The notes beneath the pieces are model-generated. The model was not told the origin of the DNA, made no database searches, and saw only the letters and a program-made list of their open reading frames with translations. Position numbers and translations under genes: made by a program. From assembly GCA_964591085.1 (NCBI GenBank), contig CAZPXH010000011.1, positions 23,076-87,075 on the forward strand: DNA of 64,000 nt, written 5' to 3'. Positions 1 to 8,018 of this stretch are shown here, piece by piece. This stretch comes from CAZPXH01 sp964591085. Its GTDB lineage: Bacteria > Spirochaetota > Spirochaetia > DSM-27196 > CAZPXH01. Within the stretch, counting starts at the first letter, position 1, and each line of letters starts with the position of its first letter.

Positions 1-54
1 GGAGCCGCTGCGGGCAGAAACCAGCCCGGCACCGCCCGCTTGATGCCCGCTGTC

Positions 55-1881
55 ATGAACGTGCCGGAACGGTTGGGAGCGCTCCGCTCCTGGATGGCGG
101 AGCAGGGAATCAGTGCCTTCATCGTGCCCAGCGCGGACGCTCACCAGAGCGAATACCCTGCCAAGCGGGCCGAGGTCCGCGCATGGATCAGCGGCTTCAC
201 CGGAAGCGCCGGTACCGCGGTAGTCACGGAATCCGGCGGAGCGCTGTGGACGGACGGCCGCTACTTCCTGCAGGCGGAGACCCAGCTGGCTGGAAGCGGT
301 CTTGCGCTGATGAAGGACCGGATGCCGGGGACCCCTGACATCCCCGCGTGGCTTTCGGACCAGCTTTCGCCGGGGGCAGCCGTCGGTGTGGATGCCGGGG
401 TCTACAGCGCCGAGGCTCGTGACGCACTGCGGGAGGACCTGGAAGGCCGTGGCCTCACGCTCCGCGAGCCTGGCGATCCCTTTGACGTGATTTGGCCGGA
501 CAGGCCCGCGCTCCCCGCGGCCCCGGTGGATGAAGTGGCCGCTGACATCAGCGGCGAGACCCGCGCCCGGCGGCTTGAACGCGTGCGGGGCGCCATTCGG
601 GACGCCGGCGTCAGCAGCCACCTCATTGGAACCCTGGATGACATCGCGTGGATTCTGAACCTGCGCGGTGCTGATGTTGCCTACAACCCGCTCTTCCTCG
701 CATGGCTGTGGGTGGAGCAGGAACGCTGCGTGTTGTTCACCGATGCAGGACGCATCCCACTTGCAGTGCAGCGTGCGCTGTCAGCGGACGGGGTTGAGCT
801 TGCGCCCTACGCCGGCATCCACGCCTTTCTCGGCGCAACAAGCGACTCGCCCGGTGGCCGTGAACCATCCGGACCGGCGGAAGGTGCAGTCCTTGCGGAC
901 GCAGCCGGGCTTCCTGCGGCTGTCCTGGATCTGCTTTCGGCACGGGGACCGGTGCTCCGGCGCAGTGCCCCGAGCCGCGCCATGAAGCAGCGGAAGAACC
1001 CCACCGAGCTTGCGGGAATCCGGGAGGCTATGATTCGGGATGGACGGGCGATGGTCCGCACCTTGCGCTGGATTGATGAGAGCGTTGCTTCAGGCGCGCA
1101 GATCACGGAAGCGGAAGTGGGCCTCCGCCTCACTGCCGAGCGCCGCGCCGAGTCCGGCTTCCGGGGAGAGAGCTTCCCGCCGATCTGTGGCTTCAATGCA
1201 AACGGCGCAATCATCCACTATCGGGCGCCGGACACCGGCTCTGCGGAGATCCGGGCGGACGGCGTTCTCCTGCTGGACTCCGGAGCCCACTACAACTGCG
1301 GAACCACGGACATCACCCGGACCGTGGCAATCGGGAGGCCGCCACAGCAGGCCAGGGAGGACTTTACCCGGGTTCTGCTTGGCCACATCGCTCTGTCTGA
1401 GGCTCGCTTCCCCGCGGGAACAAGCGGCCTTCAGCTGGACGCCCTCGCGCGGTCCGCACTGTGGCAGGAACACCTGGACTACGGCCACGGAACCGGTCAC
1501 GGGGTGGGCTTCATTCTGCCGGTTCACGAAGGTCCCGTTCGTATTGCCACGCGCGGCGCGGACACCGTACTTGAGCCCGGGATGCTGGTCTCCAATGAGC
1601 CGGGAGTCTATCGTCCGGGATCCTGGGGGATCCGCATAGAGAACCTGCTCGCGGTAGAGGGGGCGGGGGAGGCGGAGATCCCGGGAATGCCGGGGTTCCT
1701 GAGCTTTGCAACGCTCACACTTTGTCCCATCGATCGGCGGATGCTGGAGCTGTCCCTGCTGAGCCCTCAGGCCGTTTCCTGGCTGGGTGCCTATCATCGC
1801 CGCTGCCGTGATATTCTCGGGCCGGGGCTGTCCGGGGCCGACCGCGAGTGGTTGGAGCGCTTCACGGCGCCCGTGCTATAG
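55..1881 (+). CDS. pepP: Xaa-Pro aminopeptidase (aminopeptidase P, M24B)
   Basis: Removes an N-terminal residue preceding proline; cytosolic dinuclear-metal peptidase. About 608 aa, the length of the long three-domain (eukaryote-like) APP form. Two creatinase-like N-terminal domains (about residues 1-300) precede the pita-bread catalytic domain. Metal ligands are visible in order: LLLDSGAHY (Asp near 406), TTDITRT (Asp near 417), HGTGHGVG (His near 480), SNEPGVY (Glu near 513) and RIENL (Glu near 529). Possible starts are TTG 40, ATG 43 and ATG 55; I chose ATG 55 because homology begins with NVPERLGALRSWM. The upstream region is outside the window. It is followed 12 bp later by ychF, which has its own promoter inside this gene's 3' end. 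Confidence 0.93.
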   Translation: MNVPERLGALRSWMAEQGISAFIVPSADAHQSEYPAKRAEVRAWISGFTGSAGTAVVTESGGALWTDGRYFLQAETQLAGSGLALMKDRMPGTPDIPAWLSDQLSPGAAVGVDAGVYSAEARDALREDLEGRGLTLREPGDPFDVIWPDRPALPAAPVDEVAADISGETRARRLERVRGAIRDAGVSSHLIGTLDDIAWILNLRGADVAYNPLFLAWLWVEQERCVLFTDAGRIPLAVQRALSADGVELAPYAGIHAFLGATSDSPGGREPSGPAEGAVLADAAGLPAAVLDLLSARGPVLRRSAPSRAMKQRKNPTELAGIREAMIRDGRAMVRTLRWIDESVASGAQITEAEVGLRLTAERRAESGFRGESFPPICGFNANGAIIHYRAPDTGSAEIRADGVLLLDSGAHYNCGTTDITRTVAIGRPPQQAREDFTRVLLGHIALSEARFPAGTSGLQLDALARSALWQEHLDYGHGTGHGVGFILPVHEGPVRIATRGADTVLEPGMLVSNEPGVYRPGSWGIRIENLLAVEGAGEAEIPGMPGFLSFATLTLCPIDRRMLELSLLSPQAVSWLGAYHRRCRDILGPGLSGADREWLERFTAPVL

Positions 1882-1882
1882 T
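1852..1882 (+). promoter_or_regulatory. Predicted ychF promoter
   Basis: TTGGAG at 1852-1857, a 19-nt spacer, then TATAGT at 1877-1882; the ychF ATG starts 12 nt after the -10. The element lies over the pepP stop codon. The predicted leader is only about 5 nt and no Shine-Dalgarno is present. Confidence 0.5.
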
Positions 1883-1893
1883 CCGCGGCCGTC

Positions 1894-3003
1894 ATGGCGC
1901 TCAACGCAGGGATCGTTGGCCTGCCCAACGTGGGCAAGTCCACCCTCTTCACCGCACTCACCTCCGCTCCGGCCGAGGCTGCCAACTACCCCTTCTGTAC
2001 CATAGAGCCCAACCTCGGCGTGGTTGCGGTCCCGGACCCTCGTCTGGACCGGATCGCCGACATTGTGAAGCCCGCCCAGGTCATTCCCGCCAGCACCGAG
2101 TTTGTGGATATCGCGGGATTGGTGGAGGGCGCCAGCCAGGGCGAAGGCCTGGGAAACCGCTTCCTTTCCCACATCCGGGAAGTTGGCGTGGTTCTCCACG
2201 TAGTCCGCTGTTTTGCAGATCCGGACGTTGTCCACGTGGCGGGAACCGTGGATCCGGCTCGGGACATGGCCACCATCACCACGGAGCTATGCCTCGCGGA
2301 TCTGGAGACCGTGAGCAAGCGGCGGGTGCGGATGGAAAAGGAAGCCCGGGCGAGTGATCGGGAGACCGCCGCAAAAGCCAATCTGCTTGCGCCGGTACTT
2401 GAACGGCTGGAGGGGGCGCTTTCTGAGGCTCGCCCGGCGCGTCTGGTAGAGCTCAGCGATGAGGAAGCGATTGCTGCCGCAGAACTCCAACTCATTACCC
2501 GCAAGCCCGTCCTGTACGTCTGCAACACTGGAGAAGACGGCGAGGAGGGGGCTCGGGAGCTGGTTGCCGCGGTGCGGGAGCAGGCGGAGGCGGAAGGCGC
2601 CCGCTGTGTCTCCATCAGTGCGCAGTTGGAAAGCGAGATTGCGGCGCTTGAGACCCTGCAGGAGCGCAAGGAGTTTCTGGCGGAGGCCGGGCTGGCAGAA
2701 AGCGGGCTGGATCGCCTGATACGGGAGACCTACCACCTCCTTGGCCTGCGCACCTTCTTCACCGCCGGGCCCAAGGAGTGTCGCGCCTGGACCTTCCGCG
2801 CCGGCCAGACCGCACCCCAATGTGCAGGTGTCATCCACAGTGACTTTGAGCGGGGCTTTATCCGTGCAGAGGCCTATCACTGTGAGGCCCTGTTTGAGCT
2901 CGGATCAGAGCAGGCGGTTCGCGCCGCCGGCAAACTTCGGAGCGAGGGGCGCGACTACCTGGTGGAAGACGGGGACGTACTCTTTTTCAAGTTCAACGTG
3001 TAG
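1894..3003 (+). CDS. ychF: YchF/OLA1 family P-loop ATPase-GTPase
   Basis: Ribosome-associated Obg-family P-loop NTPase implicated in translation and stress responses. 369 aa, close to the usual 363. G1 is GLPNVGKST near residues 8-16; the switch region follows, then DIAGLVEGAS (G3). The G4 position reads CNTGE, i.e. the YchF-type NxxE in place of NKxD, which in this family goes with ATP preference. A coiled-coil insertion (about 130-200) and a C-terminal TGS domain with TFFTAGPKE and FERGFIRAE follow, ending with the conserved DGDVLFFKFNV. Its 3' end overlaps the convergent AI-2E family gene by 11 bp. Confidence 0.97.
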   Translation: MALNAGIVGLPNVGKSTLFTALTSAPAEAANYPFCTIEPNLGVVAVPDPRLDRIADIVKPAQVIPASTEFVDIAGLVEGASQGEGLGNRFLSHIREVGVVLHVVRCFADPDVVHVAGTVDPARDMATITTELCLADLETVSKRRVRMEKEARASDRETAAKANLLAPVLERLEGALSEARPARLVELSDEEAIAAAELQLITRKPVLYVCNTGEDGEEGARELVAAVREQAEAEGARCVSISAQLESEIAALETLQERKEFLAEAGLAESGLDRLIRETYHLLGLRTFFTAGPKECRAWTFRAGQTAPQCAGVIHSDFERGFIRAEAYHCEALFELGSEQAVRAAGKLRSEGRDYLVEDGDVLFFKFNV

Positions 3004-4120
3004 GTCCCACCTCCGCTGAGGCCTGATCTTCCGCACTTTCTGCAGGATCGTCCTTGGTTGACAGCTCCGGCTGGAAGCGGGCACCGAACTGCTGCCAGAT
3101 CACAAAGAAGAGCGCGGCGATGATCGGTCCCAGGATGAATCCCGCCAGTCCCAGCCAGGCAATCCCACCCAGCGTTGCAAAGAGCACCACCGCCGGGTGC
3201 AGTCCGCTCCTGTCTCCCAGCAGCTTTGGCTTCAGCACGTTCTGCGTCATCAGCACCCCACCAACGGAAAGCAGTCCCAGGAGAATACCCGCCGGTATCC
3301 GTCCAATTATGATCAGGAGAATCGCTGCTGGAATCAGGACAAGGTTCGCTCCGATCAGGGGAATGAGGGACACAACAAGCGTAATCACACCCCAGAGGAA
3401 GGGAGACGGCAACCCAAAGATGATGAACAGGGTCACCGCAAAACTCGCCTCAATGGCTCCAATGATGATTGAGGAGACCAGCGTGGCAGAAGTGGTTCGT
3501 CCGACCTCCGTTACCAGCGCGTCCAGGTCACTATTGGGAATCGGCAGCACTTCCCGGATGCCAGCGAGGAGCCGGTCACCATCCAGGAACAGGAAGAACA
3601 TGACAAAGAAGATGACTACCAGGCTTGCCACCGCACCGGTCACGCTGCCAATGGAGCCCTGGAGGATCTCCAGGGTCACCTGACTTGCTGTCTGGATGCC
3701 GTTCTGGAGCATCTGCTCCAGGTTTATTCCCTCCCACCCGGCAAGCAGGTCTCCAACGAGCGGAAGGCTTGCAAGGAACTCGTTCAGATCCACGCTTTGA
3801 AGGCTCTCAGTGATTCCCGGCAGCGCTTCACGGACCGCGTTGTACCCGTCCCTCGCTTCAGCAATCACGATGGTGCCGATCACGGTCAATGGAACCCCGA
3901 TAACAAGCAGGGCGAGTAAAACAGTTATCGCTGCGGCTGCTGTCTTCCGGCCACCGACGCTATTCTGAATCCGGGCGAACAGGCGGTAGAAGACTCCGGC
4001 AAAGACCGAAGCCACTACCAGGTTCAGCAGAAACGGCTGGAGGACCCGGAGGAACGCCGCCGAAATCAACACAACAAAGCCTAGGAGGGTGAGGGGAATC
4101 AGGCGCATCTGGTTGCTCAT
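2993..4120 (-). CDS. AI-2E family transporter (UPF0118/PerM-like)
   Basis: Polytopic inner-membrane protein of 375 aa with about eight hydrophobic segments: two at the N-terminus (residues 8-75), then the long extracytoplasmic helix-rich loop of the family (about 80-150), then the C-terminal block. The signature-like stretches VSLIPLIGANLVLIPAAI and FATLGGIAWLGLAGFILGP are present. Family members export autoinducer-2 or act as Na+/H+ antiporters; the substrate here is unknown. The C-terminal tail is hydrophilic and acidic. It is convergent with ychF, and a separate promoter lies just upstream. Confidence 0.85.
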   Translation of the reverse strand: MSNQMRLIPLTLLGFVVLISAAFLRVLQPFLLNLVVASVFAGVFYRLFARIQNSVGGRKTAAAAITVLLALLVIGVPLTVIGTIVIAEARDGYNAVREALPGITESLQSVDLNEFLASLPLVGDLLAGWEGINLEQMLQNGIQTASQVTLEILQGSIGSVTGAVASLVVIFFVMFFLFLDGDRLLAGIREVLPIPNSDLDALVTEVGRTTSATLVSSIIIGAIEASFAVTLFIIFGLPSPFLWGVITLVVSLIPLIGANLVLIPAAILLIIIGRIPAGILLGLLSVGGVLMTQNVLKPKLLGDRSGLHPAVVLFATLGGIAWLGLAGFILGPIIAALFFVIWQQFGARFQPELSTKDDPAESAEDQASAEVGPTR

Positions 4121-4130
4121 CGTCCGGTGG

Positions 4131-4160
4131 AGGGTAGCCGAGTAGTGCTGAAGCTGTCAG
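4131..4160 (-). promoter_or_regulatory. Predicted promoter of the AI-2E family gene
   Basis: On the minus strand CTGACA (4155-4160), an 18-nt spacer and TACCCT (4131-4136) are followed 10 nt later by the ATG at 4120. The predicted leader is about 3 nt and there is no Shine-Dalgarno. Confidence 0.55.
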
Positions 4161-4205
4161 GCGGACAATCCGGGCCTTGCAGCGTTGCGGGAGGATCTCC
4201 CCGGG

Positions 4206-4211
4206 TATAGC
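4206..4211 (+). promoter_or_regulatory. Candidate -10 box of the RelA-TPR gene
   Basis: TATAGC lies 9 nt before the GTG at 4221. The -35 is weak (TTGCGG at 4185, spacer 15). This site is the reason for preferring GTG 4221 over the earlier TTG 4185. Confidence 0.3.
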
Positions 4212-4220
4212 CTTGCGCTA

Positions 4221-5489
4221 GTGGACCTCTCCGACGTTTCGCTTCCGCTTCCGCCGCGGAACGTGCTGCAGCAGCAGTACCTTACACTCGCGGGCGTGAT
4301 GGAGCGTGTGGCGCGGGAGATGCGCAATACGCTGGAAAGCGGTCTGCGCGCCCAGAGCATGCAGCCCACCATTCGCTATCGGATCAAGACCTTCGACTCC
4401 TACTACGAGAAGCTGCTCCGCCGCGCAACACCGGAACGGCGCGCAATTGGCTCGGTTCCCATTACCGACATCATCGGGCTGCGTATCGTCGCGCCATTTG
4501 TGGAGGACGTGCGGCGCGCCGAGCGGGTGGTTCGGGAGCACTTTGAAATCCTGGAAGCCGAGCAGAAGGGAGCGGAATTCAGCTTCCGCGAGTTTGGGTA
4601 TGAGTCCCTTCACCTCCTCTGTGAGGTGCCCGGCGCGATCGCGGAGAGCCTCCGTGCACGAGATCTGCCCCCGGTTGAGGTACAGGTCCGAACCATCCTG
4701 CAGGACGCATGGGCCGAGGTAGAGCACGAGCTCGTCTACAAGGGCGAGTTCGTCCCATTTGATGAGCCGATCCGCCGGCGTCTGGCCGCCCTCAACGCCA
4801 ACCTCAGCCTGGCAGACAGCATCTTCCAGGAGATCCGGGACTACCAGCGCGAGCTGCAGCGGGAGCTTTCCCGCAGGCGTACCGAGTTCACCGGCTTTCT
4901 CCGGGACCGCCTGGGAATGGCGCGGGAAGAGCTGGCAGAGGAGCACTCGCGCCGTGCGCGGGTGCAGGGGATGCCCCGGTCCCAGCTCCGCCGCTACGGC
5001 GTGGACCAGCTGCTGCTTGATTCCCTGCTCGCGCACAACAGTGGCGCCTATGAGCGGGCGGTAGGCCTGTACACCATGGGCCTGGAGCAGGCCCGGGATC
5101 CGCGCGTAGAGGCCATCCTCCGGCTCCATCGCGCAATGGCGCGCTTTGCGGTGGAGCAACTGGAGGAGGCTCGCTCGGACCTGGAGCGCGTCATTGAGCT
5201 TGATCCCGGCAATGCCCGTGCGTGGTTCTACCTGGCAGGCTGCCAGTGGATGGCATCGGAGACGGAGGCTGCCATGGACAGCCTGGGCAGTGTGCTGCGC
5301 CTGGATCCCCGCAACGCCGATGCCTTCTACGCTCGCGCACGGATCCACGCGGACAACGGAAGCAGGGAGTCCGCGCTTGCCGATCTCCGCGCCGCGCTCC
5401 AGCACCAGCCGAAGTTTCCGGAGGCGCGGGCCCTTGCCGATCAGCTCAGCGGTGCGCAGACTGGCGAGCGTGCAGCACTTCGCGAGTGA
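4221..5489 (+). CDS. (p)ppGpp synthetase domain fused to TPR repeats
   Basis: Small-alarmone-synthetase-type RelA/SpoT nucleotidyltransferase with no HD hydrolase domain. The synthetase motifs are all visible: RIKTFDSYYEK, TDIIGLRIV (catalytic-site Asp), FGYESLHLL and EVQVRTILQDAWAEVEH, within about residues 50-200. A helical linker follows, then about three TPR units (AYERAVGLYTMGLEQ, ARSDLERVIELDPGNARA, AMDSLGSVLRLDPRNADA) over the last 140 residues. The TPRs probably recruit a partner that controls ppGpp synthesis. I start it at GTG 4221 because of the -10-like box just upstream; TTG 4185 would add 12 residues. The last 20 bp overlap the threonine aldolase gene. Synthetase assignment is firm; the partner is unknown. 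Confidence 0.88.
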   Translation: MDLSDVSLPLPPRNVLQQQYLTLAGVMERVAREMRNTLESGLRAQSMQPTIRYRIKTFDSYYEKLLRRATPERRAIGSVPITDIIGLRIVAPFVEDVRRAERVVREHFEILEAEQKGAEFSFREFGYESLHLLCEVPGAIAESLRARDLPPVEVQVRTILQDAWAEVEHELVYKGEFVPFDEPIRRRLAALNANLSLADSIFQEIRDYQRELQRELSRRRTEFTGFLRDRLGMAREELAEEHSRRARVQGMPRSQLRRYGVDQLLLDSLLAHNSGAYERAVGLYTMGLEQARDPRVEAILRLHRAMARFAVEQLEEARSDLERVIELDPGNARAWFYLAGCQWMASETEAAMDSLGSVLRLDPRNADAFYARARIHADNGSRESALADLRAALQHQPKFPEARALADQLSGAQTGERAALRE

Positions 5490-6510
5490 CAACACCGCCA
5501 CGGTCCACCCACAGATTCTGGAAGCCATAAGCCGGGCAAACACCGGTCACGCCATTGCCTACGGCGATGATGACCATACCCGCGCGATGGAGCGGCGCTT
5601 CTGTGAGGTCTTTGAGGCCGATGTCCGAGCATTCCCGGTGTTCAACGGCACCGGCGCGAACGTTACCGGGCTGAGCGCAGCCGTTCCCTCCTGGGGGGCG
5701 GTCATCTGTACCGGCATGGCCCACCTAAACGTGGACGAGTGCGGAGCCCCGGAGAAAATCGGGGGATTCAAACTGCTGGGCATGCCGGACGTGGAAGGGC
5801 GCCTCCAGCCGGAGTCAATAGATCGGGCCTGCTCCCACCTGGGGTTTGAGCACACCAGCCAGCCGGCCGCGGTAAGCATCACACAGGCCACCGAGGTGGG
5901 CACGCTGTACACCCCGGCACAGATATCCACCATCGCCGAGCGTGCGCATGCCCACGGGCTGCAGCTCCACGTAGACGGTGCACGGATTGCCAACGCCTGC
6001 GCCGCGCTTGGATTCCGCCCCAGGGAGCTGTTGGTGGACACCGGCGTGGACATCGTGAGTTTTGGCGGGACCAAGAACGGCATGCTTATGGGGGAGGCAG
6101 TGGTGTTCACCAACCCGGAGAACCCGGCAGTGGCCCGCTATCGCTTTCACCGGAAGCAGGCAGGACAGCTGAACTCCAAGATGCGCTTTGTCTCCGCCCA
6201 GTTCCTGGCCTGGTTTGCGGACGACCTCTGGCTGCAGATGGCAGAGCGGGCCAATCGCCTGGCTGCACTGCTTGCCGACGGGCTCTGTGCACTCCCGGGG
6301 ATTGAAGCCGCCTATCCCGTGCAGGCCAACGGACTCTTTCTCAAAATCCCTGCTGGAATAGTTGAGAATCTGCGGGAAGCGGCCTACTTTTATCCGTGGG
6401 ACGAAACTCGCGGGCTGTATCGTCTGATGGTCTCTCATGACCAGGATGAGGACGCCATCCACGCCTTTGTGTCCCGTGCCAGGGAGCTGGTCAGCCAGAA
6501 CGGGGCCTGA
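5470..6510 (+). CDS. ltaE: Low-specificity L-threonine aldolase
   Basis: PLP-dependent fold-type I aldolase cleaving threonine/allo-threonine to glycine and acetaldehyde. About 346 aa, the usual length. The N-terminal FASDNTATVHPQIL and YGDDDHTRAMERRFCE match the family (SDN...G.Y.DD). LHVDGARIANACAALG carries the PLP-binding Asp, and SFGGTKNGMLMGEAVVF the Schiff-base Lys. I use GTG 5470; GTG 5452 is the alternative. Either start lies inside the upstream RelA-TPR reading frame, so translation is probably coupled. The region before the start is in frame but has no aldolase homology. Confidence 0.92.
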   Translation: MQHFASDNTATVHPQILEAISRANTGHAIAYGDDDHTRAMERRFCEVFEADVRAFPVFNGTGANVTGLSAAVPSWGAVICTGMAHLNVDECGAPEKIGGFKLLGMPDVEGRLQPESIDRACSHLGFEHTSQPAAVSITQATEVGTLYTPAQISTIAERAHAHGLQLHVDGARIANACAALGFRPRELLVDTGVDIVSFGGTKNGMLMGEAVVFTNPENPAVARYRFHRKQAGQLNSKMRFVSAQFLAWFADDLWLQMAERANRLAALLADGLCALPGIEAAYPVQANGLFLKIPAGIVENLREAAYFYPWDETRGLYRLMVSHDQDEDAIHAFVSRARELVSQNGA

Positions 6511-6531
6511 GAACAGGCCCGGGAGAGACGC

Positions 6532-7320
6532 ATGCCCGAAGACTCGGCCGGAGCCAAACGCCTCCGGGGACATAGCGTTCTCATCGCGGAAGATGATCCG
6601 ATCAGCCGCGCGTACCTTGTGCAGATCCTGCGTGCGAGCGGCCTGACCATTCACGAGGCCGGGGACGGCCAGCAGGCGCTTGAGGTTCTGCAACGGGAGC
6701 GCTGCGAGCTTGTGCTTCTGGACATCCATATGCCGCGACTCCGCGGAGATGAGCTCGCACAGCGGATCCGCGCCTCAGAAGCGGGTGTTGCGCACCGCGA
6801 TGTCCCGTTGCTTGCCATTACCGCTTTTGTCTCCCCGGAAGAACGGAAGGGCTACCTGGATGTCGGATTCACCGAAGTATACGGCAAGCCCTTTGCAGCG
6901 GAAGATCTGCTGGCCGCCATAACCCGACACCTCAGCGGGCAGTCCTTTACGGCTTGGGAAGATCAAGCTGAGTCTTGCTATGACCCCGCAGGGTTCCTGC
7001 GTGAATTTGGCTCACACCCGGAGGTGCTTACAGAGATCCTGAAGGTCTTCCGGGAGGAGGTTCCCCGGCGCATAGACGCACTGCGGCAGGCCGTCGCGGC
7101 CCGGGACAGCTTCCGGATTTCTCGGGTGGCGCATTCCCTCGGGTCCACCGCAGCTACCTTCCACGCGTACACGGCCCAGGCTGCAGCACGCCGCTGTGAG
7201 GACATGGTCAACGCCGGCGAGACGGCGGAGGCTATCCGGGAGGCAGAAGAGTTGATGTGTCTGCTGGAGGGTGTGCTGGAAACGGTGCGGGAGCTCAGCG
7301 CCCACGACGCTCGGGAATAG
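6532..7320 (+). CDS. Response regulator receiver-Hpt protein
   Basis: 262 aa phosphorelay protein. The receiver domain (about residues 12-133) has the acidic pair EDDP (20-23), the phospho-acceptor Asp64 in LLDIHMP, the switch Thr in AITAF and Lys in YGKP. A linker leads to an Hpt domain (about 155-255) with the phosphorylatable His201 in RVAHSLGSTAATF. There is no DNA-binding or catalytic output, so it probably shuttles phosphate between a hybrid kinase and a downstream regulator. GGGAGAG sits a few nucleotides before ATG 6532. The 3' end overlaps the convergent FTR-like gene by 26 bp. A PAS histidine kinase lies 0.7 kb downstream in the same orientation and is a possible partner. Confidence 0.9.
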   Translation: MPEDSAGAKRLRGHSVLIAEDDPISRAYLVQILRASGLTIHEAGDGQQALEVLQRERCELVLLDIHMPRLRGDELAQRIRASEAGVAHRDVPLLAITAFVSPEERKGYLDVGFTEVYGKPFAAEDLLAAITRHLSGQSFTAWEDQAESCYDPAGFLREFGSHPEVLTEILKVFREEVPRRIDALRQAVAARDSFRISRVAHSLGSTAATFHAYTAQAAARRCEDMVNAGETAEAIREAEELMCLLEGVLETVRELSAHDARE

Positions 7321-7615
7321 GTCGAATCGGGCCCGAGTAGCCTTTTCTCAGGAAGAGGCCGCAGTAGCAGTGGCCGTGCTCTTCCATGTCCGGGCGCGCG
7401 TAGACGCAGGGGCAGATGATGTCTTTGTCTTCACTCCGCTCTCCATCACCGTCGCGACATGGACAGAGGAAGTAGCCGTATCGGTTGAACTGCGTAGCGA
7501 GACCCGCCGCAACATCATCAACAAAAGGTTGGTCCGGATTGACGCCCCAGCCCTGCTTCTGCGCCACCATGGTGATGAAGCGCTGGGCATCCGCCGGTGC
7601 TTTTTCCCGAGGCAT
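7295..7615 (-). CDS. Ferredoxin:thioredoxin reductase catalytic-subunit-like protein
   Basis: 106 aa. The cysteine pattern of the FTR beta subunit is present: LCPCR, then ICPCV 14 residues later, then HCYCGLF. This supplies ligands for a 4Fe-4S cluster next to a redox-active disulfide. In plant FTR the third motif is CHC; here it reads CYC with a His just before it, and the loop preceding it is longer. There is no FTR variable subunit nearby. I start at ATG 7615, which lies 2 bp beyond the stop of the glutaredoxin gene, implying translational coupling. Likely role (inference): cluster-based electron transfer from ferredoxin to the adjacent glutaredoxin. Confidence 0.8.
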   Translation of the reverse strand: MPREKAPADAQRFITMVAQKQGWGVNPDQPFVDDVAAGLATQFNRYGYFLCPCRDGDGERSEDKDIICPCVYARPDMEEHGHCYCGLFLRKGYSGPIRPIPERRGR

Positions 7616-7617
7616 GC

Positions 7618-7923
7618 CTAGCTCAGTCCCAACGCGCCCGCCCACTGCTCCTCAAGGAAGCCGGTCTGGACAACCTTGTCGTCCACCATCAGGAGGGGCC
7701 ACACCGGAACCTGATCCGTCTTCTGCCGGATGATGGTCTTCACAGTTCGCTTGGTTTCCAGGTCCACGGCGGTGTCCAGATGGATGAATCGGAACTCCAC
7801 ATTGTTGGAACTGAGGTAGTCAATCGCCTTCTTGCAGAACGCACAGGTGCTGATAGCGAATACGCGCACATCCCCGGCCTTGTGGGCTCCAGAGACCTGC
7901 TCGTACGGCAGAGAATCAAGCAT
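7618..7923 (-). CDS. Glutaredoxin family protein
   Basis: Thioredoxin-fold redox protein of about 101 aa. The active-site CAFC (Cys27, Cys30) follows the first beta strand VRVFAIS, and QVPVWPLLMVDD carries the cis-Pro. An unusual N-terminal 18 residues precede the fold. An in-frame start at 7947 exists, but the predicted -10 TATGCT lies between it and ATG 7923, so the shorter form is preferred and would be read from a leaderless mRNA. It forms a two-gene unit with the FTR-like protein. The dithiol site suggests disulfide reduction; the electron donor is probably the FTR-like partner rather than glutathione (inference). Confidence 0.85.
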   Translation of the reverse strand: MLDSLPYEQVSGAHKAGDVRVFAISTCAFCKKAIDYLSSNNVEFRFIHLDTAVDLETKRTVKTIIRQKTDQVPVWPLLMVDDKVVQTGFLEEQWAGALGLS

Positions 7924-7929
7924 ACGTAA

Positions 7930-7958
7930 AGCATAGACCTTGCCCACGGGCGGGGCAA
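7930..7958 (-). promoter_or_regulatory. Predicted leaderless promoter of glutaredoxin-FTR unit
   Basis: Minus strand: TTGCCC (7953-7958), 17-nt spacer, TATGCT (7930-7935), then 6 nt to the ATG at 7923. Transcription would start at or next to the start codon. Confidence 0.55.
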
Positions 7959-7964
7959 GCTTCG

Positions 7965-7995
7965 TTGACAGCGGCAGAGTAGTCTGTGCTACGCT
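7965..7995 (+). promoter_or_regulatory. Predicted promoter of PAS histidine kinase
   Basis: Perfect TTGACA at 7965-7970, 19-nt spacer, TACGCT at 7990-7995. It is back-to-back with the glutaredoxin promoter. A second TANNNT (TACGGT, 8005-8010) lies 8 nt before GTG 8019. Both argue against the earlier in-frame GTG at 7986, which falls inside the promoter. Confidence 0.5.
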
Positions 7996-8018
7996 CCCCT
8001 GACTTACGGTCCTTATCG

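Noticed and set aside
4185..4187. TTG as start of the RelA-TPR gene
   Set aside because: No Shine-Dalgarno; a -10-like box lies downstream of it and the extra residues are not conserved-looking.
4218..5543. 441-codon open frame on the minus strand
   Set aside because: Antisense to the RelA-TPR gene, which has all synthetase motifs.
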